Source: a virus. From it: DNA of 25,419 nt. The notes beneath the pieces are model-generated. The model did not search any database, was not told the origin of the DNA, and saw only the letters and a list, made by a program, of their open reading frames with translations. Shown here one piece after another: positions 1 through 6,089 of the stretch. Both the position numbers and the translations under genes were made by a program. The stretch's first letter is position 1, and each line of letters starts with the position of its first letter. The stretch spans positions 1 through 25,419 of IMG/VR virus record IMGVR_UViG_3300042374_000388; one strand, written 5' to 3'.

Positions 1-33
1 ATACTTGGAGCAGTCGAGAGTAGCATTGGACAT
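1..33 (-). CDS. 5' end of a divergent gene, truncated by window edge
   Basis: On the minus strand an ATG at 33-31 opens a frame that stays open to the window edge and reads MSNATLDCSKY. It is preceded by AAGGA seven bases upstream (complement of 41-45 region), an ideal ribosome-binding-site distance. Only 11 codons are visible, so no function can be given. If real, it marks a divergently transcribed gene block to the left, opposite to everything else in the window, and makes 34-735 a divergent promoter region. The open frame is too short to prove coding by itself; the good ribosome binding site is the main support. Confidence 0.5.
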   Translation of the reverse strand, partial: MSNATLDCSKY

Positions 34-94
34 AAGACGTTCCTTGTGGAAAGTGTGTAAATCGAACAAAACCGACAACCAACCTCAGCCCCTC

Positions 95-111
95 ACCTCC
101 CTTCGGGAGGT
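95..111. repeat. Hairpin repeat, copy 1
   Basis: ACCTCCC-TTC-GGGAGGT forms a 7-base-pair stem with a 3-base loop. The sequence just before it, CAGCCCCTC (86-94), is identical to that before copy 2 at 275-291. The two copies lie exactly 180 bases apart. The stem sequences differ but pairing is kept. No T run follows on the + strand, so it does not look like a simple terminator. Confidence 0.6.
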
Positions 112-274
112 CAAGAATCAATCCAGTAGCTCAAGTCAGCCATCTCAAAGGGAAACTCCTTGTTGAGTTCAGCCCAAACCAAATCCCAGTGATCCATGAG
201 AAGCACTCCAGAGGAAGGGAAGGGAACTGTCGATTGCCAGCAGCGGCAAAACGAACACCAAACCACAGCCCCTC

Positions 275-291
275 GGTTTCCTTCGGAAACC
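275..291. repeat. Hairpin repeat, copy 2
   Basis: GGTTTCC-TTC-GGAAACC forms a 7-base-pair stem with the same TTC loop as the hairpin at 95-111. The 27 bases just upstream match copy 1 at 22 positions, with CAGCCCCTC unchanged. Stem bases have changed on both arms together, which suggests that the folded form is what is kept. Confidence 0.6.
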
Positions 292-593
292 CCTGCCCGT
301 GCGTAAAGACTCTCTACGCGAGGAAAGCCGAACCAAGCCCTTGCCGAGCCAGACCGGCCAGACTTTGGGGGAGGGCTTTAGGAGGGGGAGAAGAACCTCT
401 AACCCCAGATAGGACAGAAGAGGGACAGGCTGCCCTAGGTCTTACTCTGGGGAATCATCAGTAAGGAGGGAAGGATTGTAAGGTTGTCATAACCCTATAC
501 TAGGAAAGGACTTACAACCGGCATTCTGTTCGATGCGATATGAACGACTCTAAATACCTAGGTTTGTAAGGCTATCTAGGTCTTTAAGAGAGG

Positions 594-616
594 CCCGCCC
601 ACCCCCCCCGCGCCCC
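594..616 (-). other. Putative G-quadruplex motif
   Basis: Read on the minus strand, 616 to 594 holds four G tracts of 4, 8, 3 and 3 bases separated by loops of 3, 1 and 1 bases. This meets the usual G3+N1-7 pattern for an intramolecular G-quadruplex. It sits in the divergent intergenic region, 120 bases before the endonuclease gene. Whether it folds in vivo is unknown. Confidence 0.5.
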
Positions 617-670
617 TGTGTGTGTAGGTCACGACCATGCCTTGGTTTTTTTGACAGAATGGGATTGTTA

Positions 671-686
671 CAAAAGCCCCTTACGG
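671..686 (+). promoter_or_regulatory. Shared leader element CAAAAGCCCCTTACGG, copy A
   Basis: The 16-base sequence occurs again, identically, at 6021-6036; a 12-base core recurs at 15068. Each copy is non-coding and 65-77 bases before a start codon. Here it lies 65 bases before the ATG at 736. A hairpin GTCTC/GAGAC (713-733) further down encloses the AAGGAG ribosome binding site (724-729). A TTGACA at 651-656 lies just upstream, but no good -10 follows it at normal spacing. It could be a promoter part or an RNA element. Confidence 0.45.
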
Positions 687-735
687 TTTCGTGTTCCCAT
701 TGGCAGGTTGAAGTCTCGCCCACAAGGAGAGACGA

Positions 736-1476
736 ATGCACCTGCGAGACACCGGGGCTATTTACGACGAGCGGCATTATTCCGCTTTGTCTGTGATTAG
801 CTGGCAGATTTGCCACGGCTATGCCAGAAGCACCCAGCGAGACCCGATTACCGGAAAGGTGAAGCACAAGTGCCAGATGCACCGCTTGATCTGGGAGCTT
901 GAATACGGCCTTCCGGTTCCCGGCAGCATTGACCACATCAATGGCAACAGGCTCGACAACCGGGTCTGCAATCTCAGGGCTGCCACCCTTTCCCTTCAGG
1001 CACTCAACAACCGGGGTCAGTCGGACAAGAAGAGCGGCTTACCTGTGGGCGTGTTCTTTGAAAGAGACAGTCGCAAAAACCCGTATATTTCGACAACTGT
1101 CTACAAGAGAAAGAGCTACCACCTAGGGTCATTCTCGACACCGGAAGAGGCCCATGCGGCGTATGTCCGCAACCGAGAGGCCTTGATTGAATACGAGGCG
1201 GCACTGGCTAGGGGAGAGTGCCCAGAGGTGCCCGCAATTCTTAAGACCCCCCGCAAGCAAGGCGGCGAGGTCGATCCGGCCAGCCAAGTCCTTATTGCCA
1301 AGCTGGCTACAGAAGGAAAGACGGTAACGGACATAGCCAAAGAGCTGGGCTTCTCGGCACCTACTGTAAGAAAGTGGATTCGCAGCGCCGGGGCACCAAT
1401 CCACAAAGGCAGAGTGGGCAGACCGCCCGGACCTAAGAAGGCACTCAAGGACCTTCTTCAGGAGTGGGGCCAATGA
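736..1476 (+). CDS. HNH homing-type endonuclease with AP2 domain and C-terminal HTH
   Basis: Likely free-standing DNA nuclease of the HNH/AP2 type found as mobile genes in phages. Residues 49-80 carry the HNH_3-like signature: H49, then IDHINGN (D66, H67, N69), DNR (74-76) and NLR (79-81). Residues 105-143 resemble an AP2 DNA-binding domain (GVFFERDSRKNPYIS, later YHLGSFSTPEEAHAAYV). Residues about 184-218 form a helix-turn-helix (VTDIAKELGFSAPTVRKWI), followed by a basic, AT-hook-like GRVGRPPGPKK near the end. The ATG at 736 has AAGGAG seven bases upstream inside a hairpin. The next gene overlaps its stop by ATGA. This fusion of nuclease plus extra HTH is less usual than plain HNH-AP2; the HTH may set target choice or repress the gene itself (inference). 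Confidence 0.85.
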   Translation: MHLRDTGAIYDERHYSALSVISWQICHGYARSTQRDPITGKVKHKCQMHRLIWELEYGLPVPGSIDHINGNRLDNRVCNLRAATLSLQALNNRGQSDKKSGLPVGVFFERDSRKNPYISTTVYKRKSYHLGSFSTPEEAHAAYVRNREALIEYEAALARGECPEVPAILKTPRKQGGEVDPASQVLIAKLATEGKTVTDIAKELGFSAPTVRKWIRSAGAPIHKGRVGRPPGPKKALKDLLQEWGQ

Positions 1477-1676
1477 GCGGCGGCAAACACGCGGCACCCT
1501 CCACCGCCTATTGGGCGGCGGGGATGACTCAAGAGCAGATCATTGCGGCCTACCGGGAGCTTCACTCCAAGCAGGTCCCTCCCTGCCCGTTTAAGGCAAT
1601 AACGGCGAAATGGCTCAGGGCGTGTGCCGGTAAGCACCCGGATTGGCCGAGGCTCCCAAAACCAAAAAATGCGTAA
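1473..1676 (+). CDS. Small protein, unknown function
   Basis: A 67-residue protein starting at the ATG that overlaps the stop of the HNH gene (ATGA at 1473-1476), with AGGAG at 1460-1464 as ribosome binding site. A GTG start at 1464 would add three residues but is less likely. The middle reads AAGMTQEQIIAAYRELHS, which looks like a helical, HTH-like piece, and the C-terminus is basic and proline-rich. I do not recognise a family. Coupling to the endonuclease gene suggests they are translated together. Confidence 0.6.
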   Translation: MSGGKHAAPSTAYWAAGMTQEQIIAAYRELHSKQVPPCPFKAITAKWLRACAGKHPDWPRLPKPKNA

Positions 1677-1863
1677 TTCCCGAGAGTTAGTAGACATCGC
1701 TGTATATGGCGACACAACACGAAAGGACCCGACTGTGACTTCTGCAATCCTGCAATTCTGTTCCGTGGTGATAACCGTGAGCCTGACCGCAATGGTGGCT
1801 ACCGGCAGCGTCTGGGTGGTGTGCATGTTGATTCGGGCGATTATTGGCAAAGACACAAACTGA
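1669..1863 (+). CDS. Small membrane protein
   Basis: A 64-residue protein beginning MRNSRELVDIAVYGD, with a hydrophobic stretch at about residues 24-56 (ILQFCSVVITVSLTA, then WVVCMLIRAII) long enough for one segment or two short ones. The ATG at 1669 overlaps the end of the preceding gene by eight bases; no clear ribosome binding site is seen, so translation may be coupled. A GTG at 1624 in frame would give a longer form but lies well inside the preceding gene. Holin or other phage membrane protein is possible, without real evidence. Confidence 0.5.
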   Translation: MRNSRELVDIAVYGDTTRKDPTVTSAILQFCSVVITVSLTAMVATGSVWVVCMLIRAIIGKDTN

Positions 1864-1880
1864 CTACGAAAGTGACTGAC

Positions 1881-2088
1881 AAATGACTGACAAGAAGAAG
1901 CGACTGTCGTGGCTGTTCTCCAAGAAAGCCCCTGCCCCCGTACCGGAAGAGACCGTGGAGCGGACCATTGCCGAGGAAGACCGGCTGAACATCCTCCTTG
2001 CGGCCAACTGGCTGGATCAGCGGATGTACCAGAAGGAAGCTGCCTCGCTGCGGGCACTGGCTAAGAGGCTGAAATGACTGACAAGAAG
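1881..2088 (+). repeat. 17-base direct repeat over two gene starts
   Basis: AAATGACTGACAAGAAG occurs at 1881-1897 and at 2072-2088, 191 bases apart, each covering the ATG and codons MTDKK of a gene. A partial copy (GTGACTGACAAA, 1872-1883) lies immediately before the first. The rest of the two proteins is not alike, so this is a duplicated start region and not a gene duplication. Confidence 0.6.
1883..2077 (+). CDS. Small charged protein, unknown function
   Basis: A 64-residue protein, MTDKKKRLSWLFSKK at the start, an acidic centre and a helical, basic C-terminal half (NWLDQRMYQKEAASLRALAK). The N-terminal basic plus WLF stretch could lie on a membrane surface, but there is no transmembrane segment. 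Its stop overlaps the next start (ATGA at 2074-2077), so the two genes are probably translationally coupled. No clear ribosome binding site precedes the ATG. No family recognised. Confidence 0.55.
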   Translation: MTDKKKRLSWLFSKKAPAPVPEETVERTIAEEDRLNILLAANWLDQRMYQKEAASLRALAKRLK

Positions 2089-2826
2089 CCCGTGTCCGAA
2101 GTTTGGGACACTGCCTATGCGGTCGCTAGAGCCAATCTGGTGGCCCAGCAAGCGAATCATGACGCTGTGCCGGAAGCGAAAGCCGACTTGCCCGACGAAC
2201 GTCCGCCAAATGCGGTGTCAGCAAACGGGGGAACCCCGGGTGCTGCTAGTCGGGATGGCAGCGGCACCGGCAATACACCAAGCGACGCCGAGATCGACGC
2301 ACTGGAGTTCGTTGTTGTAATGGGCCGGGTGGCGAACGGATGGGACAAGGACATCCTGCGGCAGTGGCTCATCCGGCTGCGGCCTGAGTTTGATAGCGCA
2401 AAGGCTATCAAAGAGGGCGAATCTGATAGGTCACAGCCTATCGGCTCGCCTGCGAAAACGAACCCTACACAGCCGCGAAACGGTACACCAGCGGAGGGTA
2501 CGGAGCAGGGAGAGTGTAGCGTTCCAGATTCCAGATCAGAGAACGAGCCGGTGGCGTGGGCTGTCACCATCGGCCCCCCAAGCAAGGTCTCGGTATACGA
2601 AGCGTTCGCTGCCCACCAGAAGGACGAGGCCATCGAACTGGCCGACAAGTGCCGATTCGGTGACACGGGCATGGAACTGCCGCTGGCCCCTCTGTATTTC
2701 GCACCCACTCTCACCGACGCGGAGCGGGAGGCGATTGAGTGGTATGCGAACTTTCCTGACGGGATACACGCCGATACGCTCCGCAAGCTACTGGAACGCC
2801 TCACCGGACCCATCTCCGGTACATAA
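2074..2826 (+). CDS. Hypothetical phage protein with PVAW/TDAEREAIEW-type C-terminus
   Basis: A 250-residue protein. Residues 1-80 and 115-160 are low-complexity and polar; between them is a short folded-looking stretch (DAEIDALEFVVVMGRVANGW...). The last 90 residues read EPVAWAV...PLYFAPTLTDAEREAIEWYA...TLRKLLERL. Such an ending (PVAW, PLY, TDAEREA) is common in accessory proteins of phages and prophages whose role is unknown. It probably arose by joining small modules. It is coupled by ATGA to the gene before it, and its stop is embedded in the GTACATAAATGA motif at 2819-2830. Confidence 0.65.
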   Translation: MTDKKPVSEVWDTAYAVARANLVAQQANHDAVPEAKADLPDERPPNAVSANGGTPGAASRDGSGTGNTPSDAEIDALEFVVVMGRVANGWDKDILRQWLIRLRPEFDSAKAIKEGESDRSQPIGSPAKTNPTQPRNGTPAEGTEQGECSVPDSRSENEPVAWAVTIGPPSKVSVYEAFAAHQKDEAIELADKCRFGDTGMELPLAPLYFAPTLTDAEREAIEWYANFPDGIHADTLRKLLERLTGPISGT

Positions 2827-2830
2827 ATGA
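2819..2830 (+). promoter_or_regulatory. GTACATAAATGA motif, copy 1
   Basis: Identical 12-mer to those at 15493 and 18549. Here it includes the stop codon of the preceding gene and lies 15 bases before the ATG of a tiny membrane ORF at 2834. The AT-rich core ACATAAAT could be a -10 type promoter element; at this site, so close to the start, it may also be coincidence. Confidence 0.25.
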
Positions 2831-2833
2831 GGT

Positions 2834-2947
2834 ATGAGCAGTCTCTTCCTAGCATCACTGGCTTTCGTGGCCATCGTCATAGGGCTGGTCTGCCTCGTTG
2901 TGTTCTTCGTGCTAGCCCTGATGGAATTGCTTGGCAGGAGGAAATAG
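2834..2947 (+). CDS. Tiny membrane protein (37 residues)
   Basis: ATG at 2834, eight bases after the stop of the preceding gene, encodes 37 residues starting MSSLFLASLAFVAIVIG and ending in ELLGRRK. Residues about 3-30 are almost wholly hydrophobic, giving one transmembrane helix with a basic tail, so positive-inside would put the C-terminus in the cytoplasm. GAGG lies too close to the ATG to be a normal ribosome binding site; re-initiation after the TAA at 2824-2826 is likely. The overlapping frame from 2827 (78 codons) lacks protein-like features. It could be a holin-like or membrane-signalling peptide, but it has no known family. Confidence 0.5.
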   Translation: MSSLFLASLAFVAIVIGLVCLVVFFVLALMELLGRRK

Positions 2948-3016
2948 CTGTTCACCCCTTTTCTCCTAGCCGTCTTCCTGCTTTTCCACTACCTCGACAT
3001 CCTGATGCGAGACTGA
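2948..3016 (+). CDS. Possible 22-residue hydrophobic peptide from a CTG start
   Basis: In frame just after the TAG of the 37-residue membrane protein, CTG at 2948 opens a frame for a peptide reading FTPFLLAVFLLFHYLDILMRD after the start residue. A perfect AGGAGG at 2936-2941 lies six bases upstream, and no ATG or GTG start uses it. Either a CTG start gives a second small membrane peptide, or the stop is read through to give a two-helix protein, or the AGGAGG is chance coding sequence. Confidence 0.25.
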   Translation: MFTPFLLAVFLLFHYLDILMRD

Positions 3017-3019
3017 ACC

Positions 3020-3292
3020 ATGCCCATGTCCGCTGTAGATCGAATCCGTGCCATGCAGGCTAAGGGCATTGACATTGGTGGCTCCGCACCTCGACCGCCA
3101 GCCCCGCCCTCTCCCTATGGCCAGCCCTCTGGAAGCCTGCACGACAGCATCCAGCAGGACTTCAGCGACTCCATGGCTCCCCAGCCCCAGCCCACGCTGC
3201 CCCCTGACAGTGACCTGAACGCCCCCGTGCAGTGGCATAAAAACCCACTTACAGGTCAGGGATATATGCCCAAGCAGAATATCCGAGGCTAG
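3020..3292 (+). CDS. Proline-rich hypothetical protein
   Basis: A 90-residue protein. The N-terminus MPMSAVDRIRAMQAKGIDIG looks helical; the rest is rich in Pro, Ser, Gln and probably disordered, ending NPLTGQGYMPKQNIRG. The start may be ATG 3020 or ATG 3026; neither has a Shine-Dalgarno sequence. It is followed four bases later by the gene at 3296. Such small disordered proteins next to structural genes may be minor virion proteins, which is a guess. Confidence 0.5.
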   Translation: MPMSAVDRIRAMQAKGIDIGGSAPRPPAPPSPYGQPSGSLHDSIQQDFSDSMAPQPQPTLPPDSDLNAPVQWHKNPLTGQGYMPKQNIRG

Positions 3293-3295
3293 CCG

Positions 3296-4618
3296 ATGGC
3301 CACTATCCCTAAGCCACACGTCAAGCCGCCAGCCCGCCAGCTTCTGTCTGGCCTGACCAACCCGGCACAGCAGGCGCGTTCGCCACGGGTGAGCAAGCTC
3401 CTTGCAGGGCTTGGAGCAAAGGCTAACGACCCTGCGATGCCGCACCTAGACCTCGACGCCAACAACACTCTTGTCCAGAACAGCCTGTTCGACCAGAGCG
3501 GCCCCCATGCCGATCCAGACAATCCCACAATCAGCGACTTTGCAGATACGACAGTAGCCTACGACGCTTCCAAGGCCGAGTCAGAATCGGTGTACCAAGC
3601 AGCCCAAGCACGATCCCAGCCCGACCAATCACTCCCCAAGTGGACGGGCCTGTCTGACGTTGCTTTTTATCCGGCTGATTTCACTGGAAGGGACGGCGTT
3701 AGGAGAAGTGCGTCTATCGGAAAGACCACTCCCTACGACAGCCTGACGAGCTTTTTTGGAAGGGACAGGGCAAACGAGCAGGCCCGAAACTTTATTCAGC
3801 GCAATGGCCCCAGCATAGAAAATCACCCCAAGCACGGCATTAGGCTGGCTGTCCCGCACCACGATGAAACGACTCCCAATATGCACTCGCGGGGTGGCGA
3901 GGAGCATTTTGACAGGCCCATCTACATTTCCAGACATTCAGGCCCAGCCGAAGACAATGGCAGCATTTTCCCGGGCCACGACATATCGGTCTGGGCGAAA
4001 GACGATGATGGCCCGGGAATGATTGTCCACGAATTGGCTGGACATGGGGTTAGTGACGCCTCCCCGTTCGTTGACGGCAAAGCTATCGGCTACCGGGACG
4101 TTGATGACCAAGATGTCTGGGGTCAGCACCTAACGAGCGCACCAGAAGAAAAATTCGTAGAACTCCTTGCACAAGCGGCAGACGAGCATGGATATGACCT
4201 AGACCCAACAACTGGGGACACGCCATTCCTTGGGCCAAGAGGCGCAACCTCCGTCTACGAAAATCTTGCTCGCCGGTATTACACGCGGCCCTACGAGATG
4301 AGGGCAAATGGCCTAGTCTTCAAGAACAGGTCGCTTCAGAGGCATGGATTTAGCACCCTTGCAGAAGCCGGTAACGAGAAGGCTTTTCTTAAAAAGTCCT
4401 TGATGGACAGCGACATCGCACACCCCGATGACTACGGCAAGAGGCTGCCACACCCGACATTTGAGCCAGAGGAATACAACAAGCTCTTGCTGATGCAGAA
4501 GTCCATTTACCACTCCTTAGACCCAGATGGGAAAAAGAAGTGGCTTCGCATGATGCTTAGGTTTGGGATGCTTGGTGCCCCCGCCGCAATGGCCGCTGGT
4601 CAAGGGGAGGATCAGTAA
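3296..4618 (+). CDS. Hypothetical protein with zincin-like HELAGH motif
   Basis: A 440-residue protein of unknown function. Residues 1-120 look flexible and polar. A central stretch contains MIVHELAGHGVSD (H245, E246, H250), preceded by hydrophobic residues as in metallopeptidases, and a later RPYEMRANGL with E334 that could serve as a third ligand. The spacing is HExxxH, one residue longer than the normal HExxH, so zinc binding and catalysis are doubtful. The C-terminus ends in a hydrophobic patch (RMMLRFGMLGAPAAMAAG). It overlaps the next gene by one base (TAATG) and precedes the capsid module, so an internal virion or ejected protein is possible. Confidence 0.6.
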   Translation: MATIPKPHVKPPARQLLSGLTNPAQQARSPRVSKLLAGLGAKANDPAMPHLDLDANNTLVQNSLFDQSGPHADPDNPTISDFADTTVAYDASKAESESVYQAAQARSQPDQSLPKWTGLSDVAFYPADFTGRDGVRRSASIGKTTPYDSLTSFFGRDRANEQARNFIQRNGPSIENHPKHGIRLAVPHHDETTPNMHSRGGEEHFDRPIYISRHSGPAEDNGSIFPGHDISVWAKDDDGPGMIVHELAGHGVSDASPFVDGKAIGYRDVDDQDVWGQHLTSAPEEKFVELLAQAADEHGYDLDPTTGDTPFLGPRGATSVYENLARRYYTRPYEMRANGLVFKNRSLQRHGFSTLAEAGNEKAFLKKSLMDSDIAHPDDYGKRLPHPTFEPEEYNKLLLMQKSIYHSLDPDGKKKWLRMMLRFGMLGAPAAMAAGQGEDQ

Positions 4619-6018
4619 TGGACCCTAGGCTCGACGCCAAGTCTGCCGTCAACGAAGCCGTCATCCGAGAAATTGAGCGGGCCGGTCAGTTCGGCAACGA
4701 AAAGATCGACCGGCAGGCCATCATGGCTGCCCTTCTGGACGGCCCGCAAAACGACCACCAGAGGCAACAGCTTAGTGACTTTGCCAAGCTGGTGGACATC
4801 GGGCACCCAGACACCGACCTAGAGTCGATGGATGACCCAGCGACTTTTTGGGATGAGACTCCTAAGCCATTTGGGCTATCTGCTAAAGAACTAAGAAAGG
4901 CCATGCTTGCAGGACAGGAGGGCAGGGGCTGGAGCCAAGACGATGTGGACAAGGCGGGGCGGCTCCCGCAGTTCCGCGAGCTATCTCCCGGCCATCGTCA
5001 GTTTCAAGAAATTGACCGCCGCTCCCAGTTCCTTCAAGGGCTAGTTAAATCACACGACTCCCCGGAGTCCGAGCCAAGCACCTACAACTACGGCTCGCCC
5101 TCTGGCCCAATGAGGGTGTCCAGAAGTGCCGTTCAGGATCGCGCCGCCGCTGAATTTAATCGCACCCGTGACCAGAAATTCGGTGAGTCTGGATGGGCTG
5201 GGCACATGGACAACCCGGAATACCTCACTGGCCGGGTCATGAACAACGTCCTTGATCCGACCATGCGGAAGCTCCAATACCTCACCCACGACAAAGACAC
5301 CCTTGAAGATGCGGACACCCACACCCGGGAGCTTCGAGAGGCCCAAGAAGCATCCAAGGCAGTCTCGCCACTTCTCCCCGGCAATCCCCGTGGATTTGAG
5401 GAAAGGGAAGCCGCCTACAAACAAGTCAAGGGAATGGCAGACAAGATGCTGCCCATATCATACGACTTCGCTGAGAGAGAACGCACCGGGTCTTACCCAT
5501 CGTTCTTTGGCTCAAAGACGAGGGAGTTTGTCGAAAACATGGCAGACCCTCCGACACTCCTAGCCGCGCTGCTTACTGGTGGTGTGTCGCTTGCCGGGTC
5601 CATGCCTGCCGCCGCAGCAAAGGCAACTAAAGCAGTCACAACCCTCCCTAGGCTGGCGTCTGTCTACACCAAGAATGCCGCTAGGGCGGGCAAGGCAGCC
5701 AGCAAGGCGGGTGCCACTGTTGGCAATGTGATCGGCCCAGAAGAAGGGCCGCTTTTCGCAGGGATTCAGGGCGGCGTCTACGCGAGTGATAAGAATCTGA
5801 TGGATAGCGTTCCAAGCAATATCTTTAGCTCGGGCAACCTTGCCAGAACTGACCTTTACGAACAAGGGCCGGATGGCAAGCCAAGGGAGCAATCGCAGGA
5901 TGAGTTCATGAAAAGCTACAACAAAAAGCTATCCGAACAGACCGAAGCCCGTAAGCAGCTAGATGATTGGAAGAAGAATGCTCCCGGCCAAGCCGACAAG
6001 CCCGTCTACTTCAGGTGA
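4618..6018 (+). CDS. Hypothetical large protein, possible internal virion protein
   Basis: A 466-residue, mostly hydrophilic and helical protein. Residues about 310-380 are small and hydrophobic (TLLAALLTGGVSLAGSM, then Ala-rich with spaced Lys), followed by a Gly-containing stretch and a charged C-terminus. The start ATG at 4618 overlaps the previous stop, with GGGAGG-like sequence at about 4604-4611. No family is recognised. Size, position just before the scaffold gene and the membrane-active-looking Ala/Gly segment are compatible with a protein packaged in the head and ejected with DNA, but no direct motif supports that. Confidence 0.6.
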   Translation: MDPRLDAKSAVNEAVIREIERAGQFGNEKIDRQAIMAALLDGPQNDHQRQQLSDFAKLVDIGHPDTDLESMDDPATFWDETPKPFGLSAKELRKAMLAGQEGRGWSQDDVDKAGRLPQFRELSPGHRQFQEIDRRSQFLQGLVKSHDSPESEPSTYNYGSPSGPMRVSRSAVQDRAAAEFNRTRDQKFGESGWAGHMDNPEYLTGRVMNNVLDPTMRKLQYLTHDKDTLEDADTHTRELREAQEASKAVSPLLPGNPRGFEEREAAYKQVKGMADKMLPISYDFAERERTGSYPSFFGSKTREFVENMADPPTLLAALLTGGVSLAGSMPAAAAKATKAVTTLPRLASVYTKNAARAGKAASKAGATVGNVIGPEEGPLFAGIQGGVYASDKNLMDSVPSNIFSSGNLARTDLYEQGPDGKPREQSQDEFMKSYNKKLSEQTEARKQLDDWKKNAPGQADKPVYFR

Positions 6019-6020
6019 GC

Positions 6021-6036
6021 CAAAAGCCCCTTACGG
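6021..6036 (+). promoter_or_regulatory. Shared leader element CAAAAGCCCCTTACGG, copy B
   Basis: Identical 16 bases to 671-686. It begins three bases after the stop of the preceding gene and 69 bases before the scaffold start. A small hairpin GTAGT/ACTAC (6065-6079) lies between the element and the GGAGG ribosome binding site. This is the only gap over 50 bases before the capsid genes and therefore the natural place for a late promoter or leader. Confidence 0.5.
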
Positions 6037-6089
6037 AAAACAGTAACGCTCCCAAGACTCTCTGGTAGTCCTTAACTACTGGAGGTTTT

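Larger units (their letters stand above)
34..735. other. Long divergent intergenic region, rich in hairpins
   Basis: No convincing coding frame is seen on either strand over about 700 bases. Inverted repeats are frequent: 95-111, 144-167 (CTCAA/TTGAG with an inner AGG/CCT), 234-249 (TTGCC/GGCAA), 275-291, 301-319 (GCGTA/TACGC), 335-378 (AAGCCCT/AGGGCTT), 403-452 (CCCCAGA/TCTGGGG with an inner AGGG/CCCT), and 477-517 (TTGTAAG/CTTACAA). Direct repeats include CTAGGTCTT at 435-443 and 576-584, and a TTGTAAGG core at 476-483 and 564-571. C-rich DNA at 594-616 and a T run ending in TTGACA (651-656) lie near the right end. The region probably holds promoters in both directions, and could also hold structured RNA or a replication or packaging site. 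No tRNA was seen. Confidence 0.6.

Noticed and set aside
189-464. 91-codon plus-strand open frame in the intergenic region
   Set aside because: It starts with GTG, has no ribosome binding site, crosses several hairpins and reads as unstructured Pro/Arg/Gly text with no protein-like features.
651-679. Sigma-70 promoter from the TTGACA at 651-656
   Set aside because: At 16-18 bases of spacing the -10 position reads AAGCCC-like sequence; no TATAAT-like hexamer fits.
550-936. 128-codon minus-strand open frame
   Set aside because: Much of it lies opposite the HNH gene and it covers the C-rich tract; it is the complement of real coding DNA.
2827-3063. 78-codon plus-strand open frame starting at the TAAATG overlap
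   Set aside because: It runs through the 37-residue membrane frame and into the next gene in another frame, with Arg/Pro/His-rich content typical of a shadow frame.
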